Positions 39,153-50,264 of a DNA stretch of 64,000 nucleotides are shown one piece after another. Positions within the stretch are counted from its first letter, which is position 1, and each line of letters starts with the position of its first letter. The stretch spans positions 188,910 through 252,909 of the forward strand of contig WIDE01000045.1 in the NCBI GenBank assembly GCA_015039315.1. Direction: 5' to 3'. Source of the stretch: Clavulina sp. PMI_390 (lineage: Eukaryota > Basidiomycota > Agaricomycetes > Cantharellales > Hydnaceae). The notes under the pieces are model-generated. The model saw nothing but the letters and a program-made list of their open reading frames with translations. It searched no databases and had not been told where the DNA came from. A program made the position numbers and the translations under genes.

Positions 39153-42100
39153 TTATGAAGGTGGAGCATTGAAAACGTCAACGTAACGAGAGCGAGCATT
39201 CTTTCGTTGGCCTTGGGCGCTTTTGGTTCGTGGAGGACCAGGTGAGGCAGGGGGAGCTAGACCTCCTTCACCTCCAACAGGCGGGACGAAGGAAGATGAC
39301 AGCCCAGAAGGCGCGCGGACCGTGCCAGGTGGGGTGGATCTTGGAGGAGGGCCGAGCCCCATTGACGACTGGGATCGCGGAGGTGGTGTGAGTCCGGTGG
39401 GAGGAGGGGGCCCAGATGGAGGTGTTGCTCCGTTCGTACCACCCATCTTGCTCGGGGAGGCAGTTTGAGCGCGTGATGGTGGCGGTGGCGGGGCTGCAGG
39501 AGTCGGGGCAGAGCTTCCCTCCTGCAGAATGAAGTCAGCAACTAGCGCCGGTATGGGAAGGGAATGTTCACTTGCCTTGCCGTTGACCCAACGCTTGAGT
39601 TCCTTATCGTAATAGAACGAGCTCTTGGACTCTCCAAGATTGGCCCGAACAGGTTTTGGCTTGTCGCTCTTGGCGCCACCACCCCACCAGCCGCCAAACC
39701 AACCCTTTGAAGCTGCAGCTGTTGATGTGATAAGTATTTGGGCTTACACAGGTATAGTTAGAGCGAGTACCAACCTTCAGGCTTATCATCTTCCTTCTTC
39801 TCATCGGCTTTGGACTCTGGCTGGTCACCGTCAGAGTCACCGTTGGCAGCGGGAGGCGCTGAAGCAGCCTTTGGCCTGCTTGAAGCATTACCCAAGCCAA
39901 GGTCATCGTCATCATCATCAAAGTCATTTTGTCGTGCTGATGAAGAGCGCGATGGTGTGATCGTCGCTGATGGTGCCGGAGTATAGCTATCCATCAGTGA
40001 GACGAAGCTACCCTCCTCTTGAGATGGGTTAAACGAGGAAGCAGTAGGAGTTGGCCCTTCAGCTTCCTCCACCTCATCACCATTACTTGCACCCCACCAC
40101 CCATTGCCATATGAAGATGCAGCAGGGGGAGGGGTAAAGACGGAGGGGTTTGCCGCACTTCCATTGATGCCGTTAGATCCATAGGCCTGGGCAAAGTTCG
40201 TTACACCAGGGCCAGCAGAATAACCCGCGCGAAGGGGTGGCGAAGCGCGAGCAGTTCGCATGTAGCCCATTGCAGAGGCGGCGCGGTCAGGCGCCGAGGG
40301 AGGGGGAGGAACGCGCGATCCGATTGCGGAGCCTGCACGGAAAGGCGGTGGTGATGAGCGTCCGTCGTTCATTGAGAATCCATTCGTCGACTCTGTGGGC
40401 GAAGGTAATCTGGATGTTGTAGCAGAGGATATCTCGCTGTAATGCGAGAAGGGGCCAACTACGGGCTTCTCAACTGGCTGCTCCTCCTCAGGGATCGGCG
40501 CGCTTTCTTCGCCTTCGATGAACTTGGTGAATGCGCTGCGAGACCAAGTGCTCAGGCTGTCCATGCTGGGCTTCTTGATGGTGCGACTGATCCAAGAAGT
40601 GTTCTTCGCATTGCCAGCTAATCGATTAGTGAGTTCTTGATGAAGGTCATGGAACGCCTGAGTGAAATAAGGTGATCCCCTAGGATGCGCCTTGATGATC
40701 GCTGCAATTGAATCGCAGTATCTGAAGTGGAAAGGGTCAGCTTCGATGAAATCCGAGCAGAGGGTATTCTCACTTTGAAGCTTCCTTTGAAGCACCAATC
40801 TCTGAGAGTTGCCAAGCTCGGATGAGCTTGTACGGTTGCAGGTGAGGAAGACCATTGAAAGTCTCCTTTCCAGGAGGAGGCAACAACGATAAACCAAACT
40901 CGACGACCTCAGTGTAGCGAATAACATCAGGATCCAGGTGGAAGTTACGGCGAGTACTTGGAGATTCAGACCCAACCAAGCTCAAGCGGACATGGGGAGC
41001 GCCAACTCCGCCAATGGGTGAGGTTTGAAGTGAGAGAAGGTAGCTAAGGAGTCCAAGGCGGAGGGTTAGCATGATATCGATCAAAGGATGGATGATACGA
41101 ACCAGATATGTGCAGCTTCCACCCAGCCGTTAGAGATGAGATAGTCGCCCAAAGTGGTCAATGAAGCCCACTCTTCGCTTGTCCCACCTGTATTAGAGAT
41201 AATTGTGCTCGCAGTTTCCGCCCAGTTGGACAACACATCGGCAGGGATAGGCCCAGTCACAGCGGGCTTGGGGAAGTTTGGCGAGATAGGGGTCGCTTGG
41301 ATGGTTGGCTGTGGTATCAAGAGCGTTGCTGGCTCAGCTACTTTCCCCAGATTCTTAGGGGGCAGCAATTCTTGAACTAAAATCCATGTTAGTAATAGCG
41401 AGCAACAGAACAAACAGAAACGTACTAGCAGAGGTTCCTTGGCCAGAGAATAGACTATACGCAACACGGAGACTCTCCCTCCCATTCGACACGCTTTGAG
41501 GGGTTGAATCCGAACCAGGATTCTTCCGCGAAGACAGTGCAGCAGCAGAGTTCATCTGCACTCCGAGCTCAGCACGAATGAACTCATTCGCGACCTCTTT
41601 CCAAAGATCGCGGTCCATGTTGCTGCTCATGATCAGTGCGTGAGCCCACATCTTCTGATCCAAGGCATAGTGGCACGCTTCGCGTCGCTGCCCGCTTAAC
41701 AGTAGCGATTGGATCTTATCCAGTGCTGAGCCTCGGACATGGTAGGTTGCTAGAGATGGCTCCTTCGTTTCGTTTGTCGAGTCCGTCAAACCAAACGACA
41801 TCGGGACCCCGAGAGACGAAAGTCCTGGCGACTGAAGTGCCTTGCCGCCATCTTGGGGTAGGATCGCGTTCCGGACATGCTCAGCCAGTTCAGGGCTAGA
41901 GAGATAGTTTTCAGTGGCAGCACAAATCATCTTCCAGTAAAAGGGCTTACCTTCCCGAAAGCTTACCGTCGTTCTCGATGAGGACAACGAGGAGCTTCAA
42001 TAACAAGACTCTCCCTTCTGCTGACCTTCGCTCAGTATCGTTACGTTCCGTAGATAGGTAGCCGATACCACGATCAATCTCCTCCGCTCTCTCCTTCAAG

Positions 42101-44770
42101 TACTTGAGGACAACAGTCTTCTTCGACTTGACAGCTGTGGTCTGACCAGGAGCTGTCCTGCTCAAAGCAATAGTAGGGCCAGCACTCGGACCCGTGAATA
42201 GTGGCCCAGGGAACTCAGTAGTCGATTGATCTAATGCCGACTCGGGAAGCACAGATTTTAGGGTGCGAAGACTAAGGTCACTCGAGCTACGTCCGGCCAG
42301 AGCAACGTCGAAGCCAGCATTGGCTTCGAGTTGTCGTGGGAAGCAGGCAACAACCTTCCCGCCAAAGCCAAACCGGAAAACGGGAATCCTAGAGGTGGTT
42401 CTAGGATCATCCGCTGCCGATTGGGATGGCGATGGAACATAGAGGCTTCGTTGGATCGGAGAGATATCCTGTGTCACGATGCGGGTAGGAGGGAGTGCGG
42501 GGATAGTAGGCATAGAGGGCGACGACCCAGAGCTCACGGTAGCGGCGGTAGGTGGTGCAAGAGATGCTCCTGGCTCATAGAGGGATGGTGGTCGGGGCGC
42601 AGGGGGAACAGCCTCTCGCGGGGCGTATGGATTATATGTTGAGGTTGTGGGCGGAGCCTGCTGTGGGGGAGGCGGTGGCATGGAGGGTGGAGGAGGGGGA
42701 GCACGAGGGAATGAGGAGTACTGAGATGGGATTTGGGGAGATGGGGAGTCAGAAATTTGGCGTTTTGGTGGCGACGGTACTCGAGGGTTCACTAGAGGCC
42801 GTTGATAGGCTGGAATTGCTGGGGCATGAGAGTTGTATGCTGCCGATGTTTCCATGTGGGGTGGGATGGGAGGGTGATGTTGATAGTTATCATATGCACG
42901 CAAATCATGATTGCCATCTGGATGACTGCCGGACTCTCCATCCTCAGGGGATTCCATGGGCTCGTTATCACGGAGAACGGATTGAGGCTCATCATCGATA
43001 GATGCCGAGGGTTCGACGGGAGGGTATGGGACCACATAGTCAATCGTTGACGCGACAGACTCTTCCTGAGGGTGCTCCAGAGCGTCAGAGGTTTTAGCTT
43101 TGGAATTAGACAACCCCAAACCCTCTTCGTCATCCCAAGATGAAGATCGCTGGAAAGGCCGCGAGGTTGCGGGCTCGTATGACCCATCGAAGCCACCTTC
43201 CATGTCCATCGCGTCTAAATCCTGTGCTGTCTCCTGGTTCCCCTCAGGGTCACGCCATGTCTGATTGGCTGCAGCAGATGAAGTCGATGTGGAATTCGAT
43301 GGCGAATGGCTGTAGGTGGGTGTCACATCAGGAACGGTCGAAGGGGGCTTATAGGGAGTACCCCAATCATTGACGGATGGAGGACGGCTAGTGGGGCGCG
43401 GGAGAGCAGGAGGAGGAGGAAGGGAGGGAGTTCGGCTGGGCGGCGGGGGAAGTGAAGGTGTGCTCTGGCGCGGGGGTGGGCCGGGAGGGGGTCCAGAAGG
43501 AACTCGCGCAGTGGGAGGGTGATGGGAGGGAGGATTTGGAGGTCCAGGAGGAGGTGGAGGAGAAAGAGAATTCTGGTATTGAGGCTGACGAGAGGGAGGC
43601 GGAGGAGCTGAGGGAGGCGGGGCCTGGAAACCGTTAGGAGTTGATCCTCTTGGAGGAGGGCCAGGAGGAGGGGGAGGGGACTGAAAACGTCCAGCATCTC
43701 CAAAAGAGCCGTACGGTGACGATGGTTGGTTTTGCGGAGGGGGACGGAAAACAGAGGACTTCTTTGTGGGAATTGCTGGTGGATCATAGGCATTGAAATT
43801 GCCAGAGCGAAACTGCTGAACACTGGGGCGGGACGGGGCGGGCACGTTCCTTGGAGGGGAAGCCACGGGAGATTGATACGCTGAGCCATATGGGTTCGCA
43901 GCGTATGGGTTAGATGAACCATTTGTGGAGCCTTGGTACGAGTTTGCATGAGTGGCCGGGTAGGATGGAGTAGAATATGAGGTGGGGTGAGAGCTAGCCA
44001 CCGAGTCCACGAACGATGGGACTGGAGGAGGTACGAAAGAATTATATGTGGGGGCTGCTGGAGCTGGGTGGAGAAGTTAGAACACATAAAGAACGGTAGA
44101 GCAGAAGGGCATACCAGCTGGAGGAACAGGGGCTTGATAAGCGGAATGCGTCCCATTGACAGGTGCGTAGGGGTCTAAATCATATGAAAAAATGAGAATT
44201 GAGCCCTTGGCCATTTGCACAAAACGCAAAGGACTTACTGTAGTTGGATGCGGGAGCTGGCTGGGAAGGAGGAGCATACGTTGGTGCCGCCGGGGCAGGA
44301 GCATATGGATTGGAGGGAGGGGTAGACACAGGCTGTGGGGCATACTCGTAAAGATTTTCCTGGGAGTGTGAGTAGCCATTGGTCACCGCTGGTTGTTCCT
44401 GCCAAGTGCCGTTGGGGGCAGAACCAACTTGAGGCGCACTCGAAGCGAACGAGCTATCTTGGGCAGTGGTTTGGGAATATGAGCTGTAAAATGTATCGCC
44501 CCCAGCGTCAGGGGCGGCATCGAACAGAGCGGTGGAGTCCTCAGTCGAGTCTGGCCCATTTGGAGCTTGGAAGAGCGCATTCACATGATTGGTCTGACTG
44601 GGCTGGGCGCTGGAAAACACATCGTCGACGAGAGACCCGGAAGGATAAGAGGAAGGTTCCGTTTCGCGGGGGGCATCAAAGCCACCAAATAAGTCAGAGC
44701 TCGAAGAGTCGTCCCCGAAGAGAGACGCAGCGAGCGCAACACTCTGGGATTTGTCTACACTGTCGGCCAT
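39153..44770 (-). CDS. SEC16: COPII coat assembly scaffold Sec16
   Basis: Large peripheral protein that organises ER exit sites. The N-terminus is MADSVDKSQSVALAASLFGD, followed by a very Pro/Ser/Tyr-rich disordered half. The conserved central domain contains PVFRFGFGGKVVACFPR, SKKTVVLKYLKERAEEIDRG, the helical AEGRVLLLKLLVVLIENDGK and KPFYWKMICAATENYLSSPE, then QSLLLSGQRREACHYALDQK, MWAHALIMSSNMDRDLWKEV and WASLTTLGDYLISNGWVEAA. The C-terminal part has SWISRTIKKPSMDSLSTW, acidic Ser-rich stretches and ends SRYVDVFNAPPS. About ten exons. Its antisense frames in the Pro-rich region are shadows. Confidence 0.94.
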
Positions 44771-45350
44771 ACTTGCTCCACAAGGCCGAAGACGGACCTG
44801 GCGAGTTTTGCGGCTATAGATACTAGCTGTAAAGCTCTTTAAACTTCGACCTTAGCGAAAGCAGCTAGAGAGCTATAGAGCGAAGGCCCCCAAAGACTGA
44901 GGCCGTGGACGAGAGGTTCGGTGTACGTGGGCACACGTGACAGAGTCCCACGCTCGGGCGGTGGTTCTCAGCGTCATCTTCACAGTCGTGTGCATGTATT
45001 CATTAAACCATTAGGTATGATCATGACCAACAGACGACTGATTTATAGTGATAGATCCTTGGCGGCCGGCACATGTCGATCGTGGTATTTGCGGTATTCT
45101 TTGCCAACATGCCCCGTGTGATGGGCTTGACGCGTCCCGGTGCTTGCCGGCGGCCCCATTCAGGGCATATTGTTTCGAATTTTGGTCATCGCGAACTGCA
45201 CGGCGCCCTCCCAGCTCTTTCTTCACCGCCCAGGTCGGCCAGCCTCCGGATAACCTCTCCCGTAACCGCCTGAACTTGATTGTGGGCTGTTTGACGCGTG
45301 TCATAACTCTACATCATACTTCACTTGCTCGTTCGTAGCTCGACGTGGTC
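44771..45350. other. Divergent promoter region between SEC16 and Fe2OG copy A
   Basis: 580 bp between two divergent start codons. The right half carries two TTGACGCGT elements and a 28-nt block also found before Fe2OG copy B (listed separately). No gene is seen. Confidence 0.55.
45127..45299 (+). promoter_or_regulatory. Conserved promoter elements of Fe2OG copy A (two TTGACGCGT boxes and 28-nt block)
   Basis: TTGACGCGT occurs at 45127 and 45291. The first begins a 28-nt stretch, 45127-45154 (next bases CCCGGTGC, then TTGCCGGCGGC), that is identical at 50082-50109 before copy B, although surrounding sequence has largely diverged. ACGCGT is the core of the MluI cell-cycle box bound by fungal MBF, so G1/S regulation is possible. 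Confidence 0.6.
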
Positions 45351-48300
45351 ATGCCACTGGAGAATGAGAGCGTCGCAGATGACTGGTCTTCAGACGAAGA
45401 GGATGCGCAAGAGCCGGTCAAAGGTCCTGTCCCTCCAGGTCAAATCAAGGTTAGCCATGCCAACTTCAACACAACGCGTATGCTGACAGCGCCACGCCCC
45501 CGTTGATGCATAGGATAAACTACTCAAGATATTTCAGACTGAATTCAAATTCGAGGGCTCCTATTCCTACAACAATTCGTTCCCTGCTGCTCCAAATCCC
45601 AACATCGAGGTTCCCGGTTTTGGCCTCTTGGGGCTGCCACTCAATCCGCGAGAAGCCAAAGTTTTGATCAAGCATTGCACTCAGGCGCCCTTCGGAAAGG
45701 GGGAAAGAACCGTGGTAGATAAAAAGGTCCGAGATACCTGGGAGCTCAGTCCAGAACGCGTAAGATGCCTGCCTTCTTGATTCACAACAACCTCAACTAA
45801 TGGTAATGTATGCCATACAGTTCACCTTCAAGAACCCACAGTTCCCGACTTGGATTGAATCAACAGTTGTTCCCGCTGTCGCTGCAGCACTTGGCGTCAA
45901 TGGAAAGATCGTTGTGGCTGAGGTATACAAGCTTCTCGTCTATGAGAAAGGCTCACAGTAAGTTAGCCAGTTGTGAATGGTATTCCTAACGTTGTTCTAA
46001 CCCTGGGCTCGGTTTAGTTTCCTTGCCCATCAAGAGTGTGTCGCTTTTTGTACCCCTCGAATGCTCAATACTGACTGATCATACTGCCCCAGCACCGAAA
46101 AGATCCCTGGGATGTTTGGCTCCATCATTGTTACCCTTCCGTCTCAATTCGAAGGGGCTGCTGTCCATCTCTCCCACAATGATGAGACAAAGGTGATTGA
46201 CCTTGCTGCTGAGAGTGGTCTTACCACGTCTGTCCTTGCTTGGTATAGCGATGTCTTCCATGCCGTGAAGCCCGTCACATCAGGCTATCGGCTCGCGCTA
46301 TCTTATAATCTTGCAATCCGTCCAGGAGCAACGCAGGCGCGTCCATCGGCCCCGGATACAAGCTCCGCCTCTCGCGAACTTCAGCATTTATTGTTGAGCT
46401 GGAAGCAAGATAGTTCACAGAAGGCTCCTGGGAAGCTAGTGTGGAACTTGGAGCACCAATACTCCCTAATCGGTCTGCGGCAAGTCTCACTCAAGGGTCG
46501 CGATGCACAGATCCTTAATGTCCTTGGACCTCTTGCGGAACGGCTACAGTTCCGTGTTCTCCTCGCCAACGTGGAGCTGTACGAGAATGGCGAAGCGGAC
46601 GACAGTGGCGGATGGGGTGGAGGGCGTGGATGGGGCCGACGATCTCGCTATTGCGCTTATGACGACTACAGCCGGGATGACGGCCATCACGACATGATAG
46701 AAGTTATAGACTCTCGATTCAGTGTGAAGAACGTTATTGGCCTCGACGGAGCTACAGTCGAACTTGATGTGGATATCGATGTCGACAAGGAAATGATTCC
46801 ATATTCACTGAAGAGGTATGGACCCTCAACCGAGCAATATGAGGGGTACCAGGGTAACGTACGTACCCTCCTCTATGGCTCTAGTTATATATTGTGAACT
46901 CGGTTTATTCTCATGGAACCTTCTCTTTGAACGGCAGTGGGCCGGCACATTGGAGCACTGTACGTCTCGCTCTATTCTCAGGTTACCAAGTACTAACCCT
47001 AGTTATAGGGTACCGAAAAACGGTCCTCATCATATATCCTAGGGCCAATGAGTTTGCGGTCGACAACAGAGACCCAGTCGAGTACGCCGTCGAACGGCTC
47101 GAGCATAAACTCCAAAGAGGATGGTCAGAAAACGATCAAAACTCTCGCCACATTACAACTGCTCTTCATCCATCGCCAACTTGCTCTGCCGATGTTCTCA
47201 CGGATGCCTTAAATACCTTGATGCTCTGTGCAATAGAGTCGGACGATGCAGCTCTTTGGGTGGACGCAATCCGTGCCTGTGGCGCTGTAGCAGACCCGGA
47301 GAGGTTGGAGCTTTCAAATATTGCCCCTGCTATCTCTCAATTTGGATTCCCCTCAGTGAGTCCGATGTGAGTACACAATATCATCACCGGTTGTCTGCCC
47401 CTAACTACGACTTGAGTCAATAGATTTGAGGAAATTCTGCGTGACGGAAAACAGAACTCCGCACGATTCGCCATCCTCGACCAACTACACAGGACGCCGG
47501 GCCCTAAAATAAAATCTTGGGGCAAAGCTCAACGACTCCTTGTTGAGAATCAGCTCAAACCTCTAGTTGTTGATGATGTCCCTGGATTACTAGAAATCGC
47601 GAAACGTTCCTTGGGCGACTTTGAGTCCAGGTAAGCAGCCCACATGGACCCTCACTACCTGGACCATCATAGTAACTCCTTTATAGACTACTTCCTCAGA
47701 TCATTGCGCTCAAGCCATCTCATGAGGTCGTATCAGCATTGAGCTCACAGATGCTCTCCTCGCGTTCCAAATGGACTGCAAAAAAGGATAAAGCGAAGTG
47801 GCTCACGATCATGTCAACGCTGATATCCAAGTGCGTAGAAGCTCTACCCCGAGTCTCGACAACCAACGCCCAACAGTGTGTGGACGATACGCTTGTAATT
47901 GTGCGAACGTACGACATTATGGAACACGCTGAAGCGCTTGCTCCACTCGCCGCGAAACTTGAGCGGCTGCTCGAAGCTCCTCCCCAAGAACCCCGCACCT
48001 ATCATTATCTTCATTCCAATGAAAACGATCGCTCCAAAACCACCTTGGCATTTGTGCTCCCACTGCTCGCATCCATAGTCGCCCTACAGCGCTCTTCGAC
48101 GCTCGTTAAAAAGGATCCTACTGCCTACCTTCCATTATTTTCACTTATTCGTCTTGTCCTAAGCCACTCGCTCACCGATAAAGACGTTCAGTCTCATGTT
48201 GACACGATCGTCAGCATCTTACCACTTGCTGGCGGTATTGATGTCTTTAGCACGATGTGAGTGGTCAACGCTTCAAGGACACGGCTTTGGTACTTACCTT

Positions 48301-49380
48301 CAAAACCACCAGCCTCGTCCCTCGTATTGCAGAGGTTGCACGCACATCATCTTCCACACTCCAACGCCTCGCCAAGGCACTGTATGTAGCTCGAGACCAG
48401 TTTGACGAAGATGCCCCCAAGGTCATCGACCTCATCCATCGAATTGTAGCTGCTGTGGCGGTGAATGGCGAACTCGCTTTGACCGGTGCTTACAGATATC
48501 TGTACGGCTCAAGCCCATCCAAACCCTATATCCAGCTGCTCGAGTTCTGTCTTGATTTTGGGGACGAGAGTGTTGCGTTATGCCAAGTCATCGCTCCTCA
48601 TATCAAACCTCATTCTAACACTCCGATGATCCCGTGGTTTATCGAGTCATTCTCCCCATTCTGGACCGAACTTGCACCCGCCCTTAAACAAAGGAATTTG
48701 TTGCCTACGATCGAGCCTTTCCGCTCTGTCCTATCGGACAATGTTTACGCTTTCTCAGCGGCTATCGGGGTTAAGCACCCCCCAGGAGTACCCTTGTCAA
48801 CGACGCTTCAAGCTGTGGGCTGCGGCTGCGCCGATTGTGCACAACTACGAAACTTCTTGACAGGCACCACCGAGTCTTGGGAATTCAAAGCTATCAAAGC
48901 TCGTAGAATGCATTTAGAGTCGGTTTTGTTTTCTTCAGGAGCTCACAAATGGGGTCTCCAGTCGCGAACAGGAAACGGATCCCCCCAAGTATTGATTGTG
49001 CGGTTTTTCGATCCCCCTGACTCAAAGTGGATAAATTGACACTGATCATTATTTTATTTTAGCTCGACAAACCAGCAGCCATGATTTCTGCTTCGCGCTG
49101 GAAAACCAATGTTGCGCATCTTCAAAAGATTATATTGGGGTTGGGCAATGCTCAACGGATCCGCGAGATGCTTGGCGATCGCACGGATGTCATCTCTGCT
49201 CGAGCTCATATTGCAGTCAATCATGCACCTATTGATACGTCTTCGACTTCACCAGCAGCTGCTGCGGGGACCACTAGCAATCCAGCCCCCTCTAACAGCT
49301 CTAGACTCGGGAAACGGGCTGCCCCAGGTTCTAGCCAGCCTGCCGCAAAGCGGGCAAAGGGTAGCGTTAATAACATCTAA
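45351..49380 (+). CDS. Large Fe(II)/2-oxoglutarate dioxygenase-domain protein, tandem copy A, putatively nuclear
   Basis: Agaricomycete protein of over 1000 residues and about a dozen exons. It starts MPLENESVADDWSSDEEDAQ (acidic). The N-terminal prolyl-4-hydroxylase-like domain has LGLPLNPREAKVLIKHC, then the metal site: HQD in FLAHQDTEKIPGMFGSIIVT, distal His in WYSDVFHAVKPVTSGYRLAL, with the Arg of GYR expected to bind 2-oxoglutarate. A long helical region follows without recognised domains. The C-terminal part has a CxCxxC motif (VGCGCADCAQLRNFL) and WEFKAIKARRMHLE. After the last intron come DKPAAMISASRW and the bipartite nuclear signal KRAAPGSSQPAAKRAK. Protein or nucleic-acid hydroxylation in the nucleus is inferred only; the substrate is unknown. 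Confidence 0.85.
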
Positions 49381-50264
49381 CCGATGTTTTTACAACGATA
49401 GTAGTTCATTCACTTGTAGTAGAGTAGGGAGTTAGCCTATTATGAGAAAGCCAGTACAATCTAGTCGCATCCGAAGCATACACCATCGCAGCCAGGTTTT
49501 ACCACTTTGGAATTGCAGCATATCAACTGAGCGGGCTCATACGTCCAATAATTGAAATTGGTTCCAGGCGATAGATGCTTTGCCAATAACTCAAGAAAAA
49601 AAAAATCCTAGTTCTATTAACCTTCAAGTGTCCGCGCACAAGATCCAGGCCCTTTAGTAGCATCCATATAGGTCGCGGCTGAACTGCAATGCTCCTGCAT
49701 GATGCCCTGCATTTGTCCAAGTCACCAGTCGTATCTGACACATATCATCTCACGAGTCACGACAAGGTAGTAATGGATGCTGCAACTTTGAGATTTGGGG
49801 AAACACCCGAATCCTCGATTAGCCAGCAATGAAATCTCGGGTCTCGGAGACGAAGGGAAGAAGAGAGGGTAATCTGATCCAAGAGGCTAAATGTATTCCC
49901 TAGGCAAGATCCTCATTTGTGGGTCAGATCCCACGCGGAGGTAGTTTTTCTCACACACCACTGTTCTTCATATATTGACTAGTGGAAGCTGTCTGATCAC
50001 GACCGAGAGCATGCTGGGTGACGACTGGTCCTCGATTTCGACAATCCTGAATCCTCGAACAGCCGTCATAAACATGGTGCGTTGACGCGTCCCGGTGCTT
50101 GCCGGCGGCTCCACATATCCGCTCTACCTTGGACTCCACCCAGAAGCTCGCAGCTACTCGCCACAGCCGCGCCCAATCTGCAAGAGCGACTCTTGAGTCG
50201 TCGCGTCTAAGCTAACACACATCATTTGACGCGTATCATACTACGTCTCCGCGCTTGACGCGTC
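49381..50264. other. Spacer between Fe2OG copies with copy B promoter
   Basis: 884 bp. The right end carries three TTGACGCGT boxes and the 28-nt conserved block. An A-run lies near 49593-49605. No gene is evident. Confidence 0.55.
50082..50263 (+). promoter_or_regulatory. Conserved promoter elements of Fe2OG copy B (three TTGACGCGT boxes and 28-nt block)
   Basis: TTGACGCGT occurs at 50082, 50226 and 50255, the last ending one base before the ATG. The first begins the 28-nt block 50082-50109, identical to 45127-45154. The second is followed by ATCATAC, resembling GTCATAAC after the 45291 box in copy A. All boxes are in the same orientation. Confidence 0.6.

Noticed and set aside
42331..43637. 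Plus-strand Gly/Glu-rich frames opposite SEC16
   Set aside because: Antisense shadows of the Pro/Ser-rich SEC16 N-terminal half.
45011..45304. Minus-strand frame in the Fe2OG copy A promoter that shares the peptide GAAGKHRDAS with a minus frame at 49951-50139
   Set aside because: The shared peptide is just the translation of the 28-nt conserved DNA block. The remaining residues do not align convincingly and no splice structure supports a gene.
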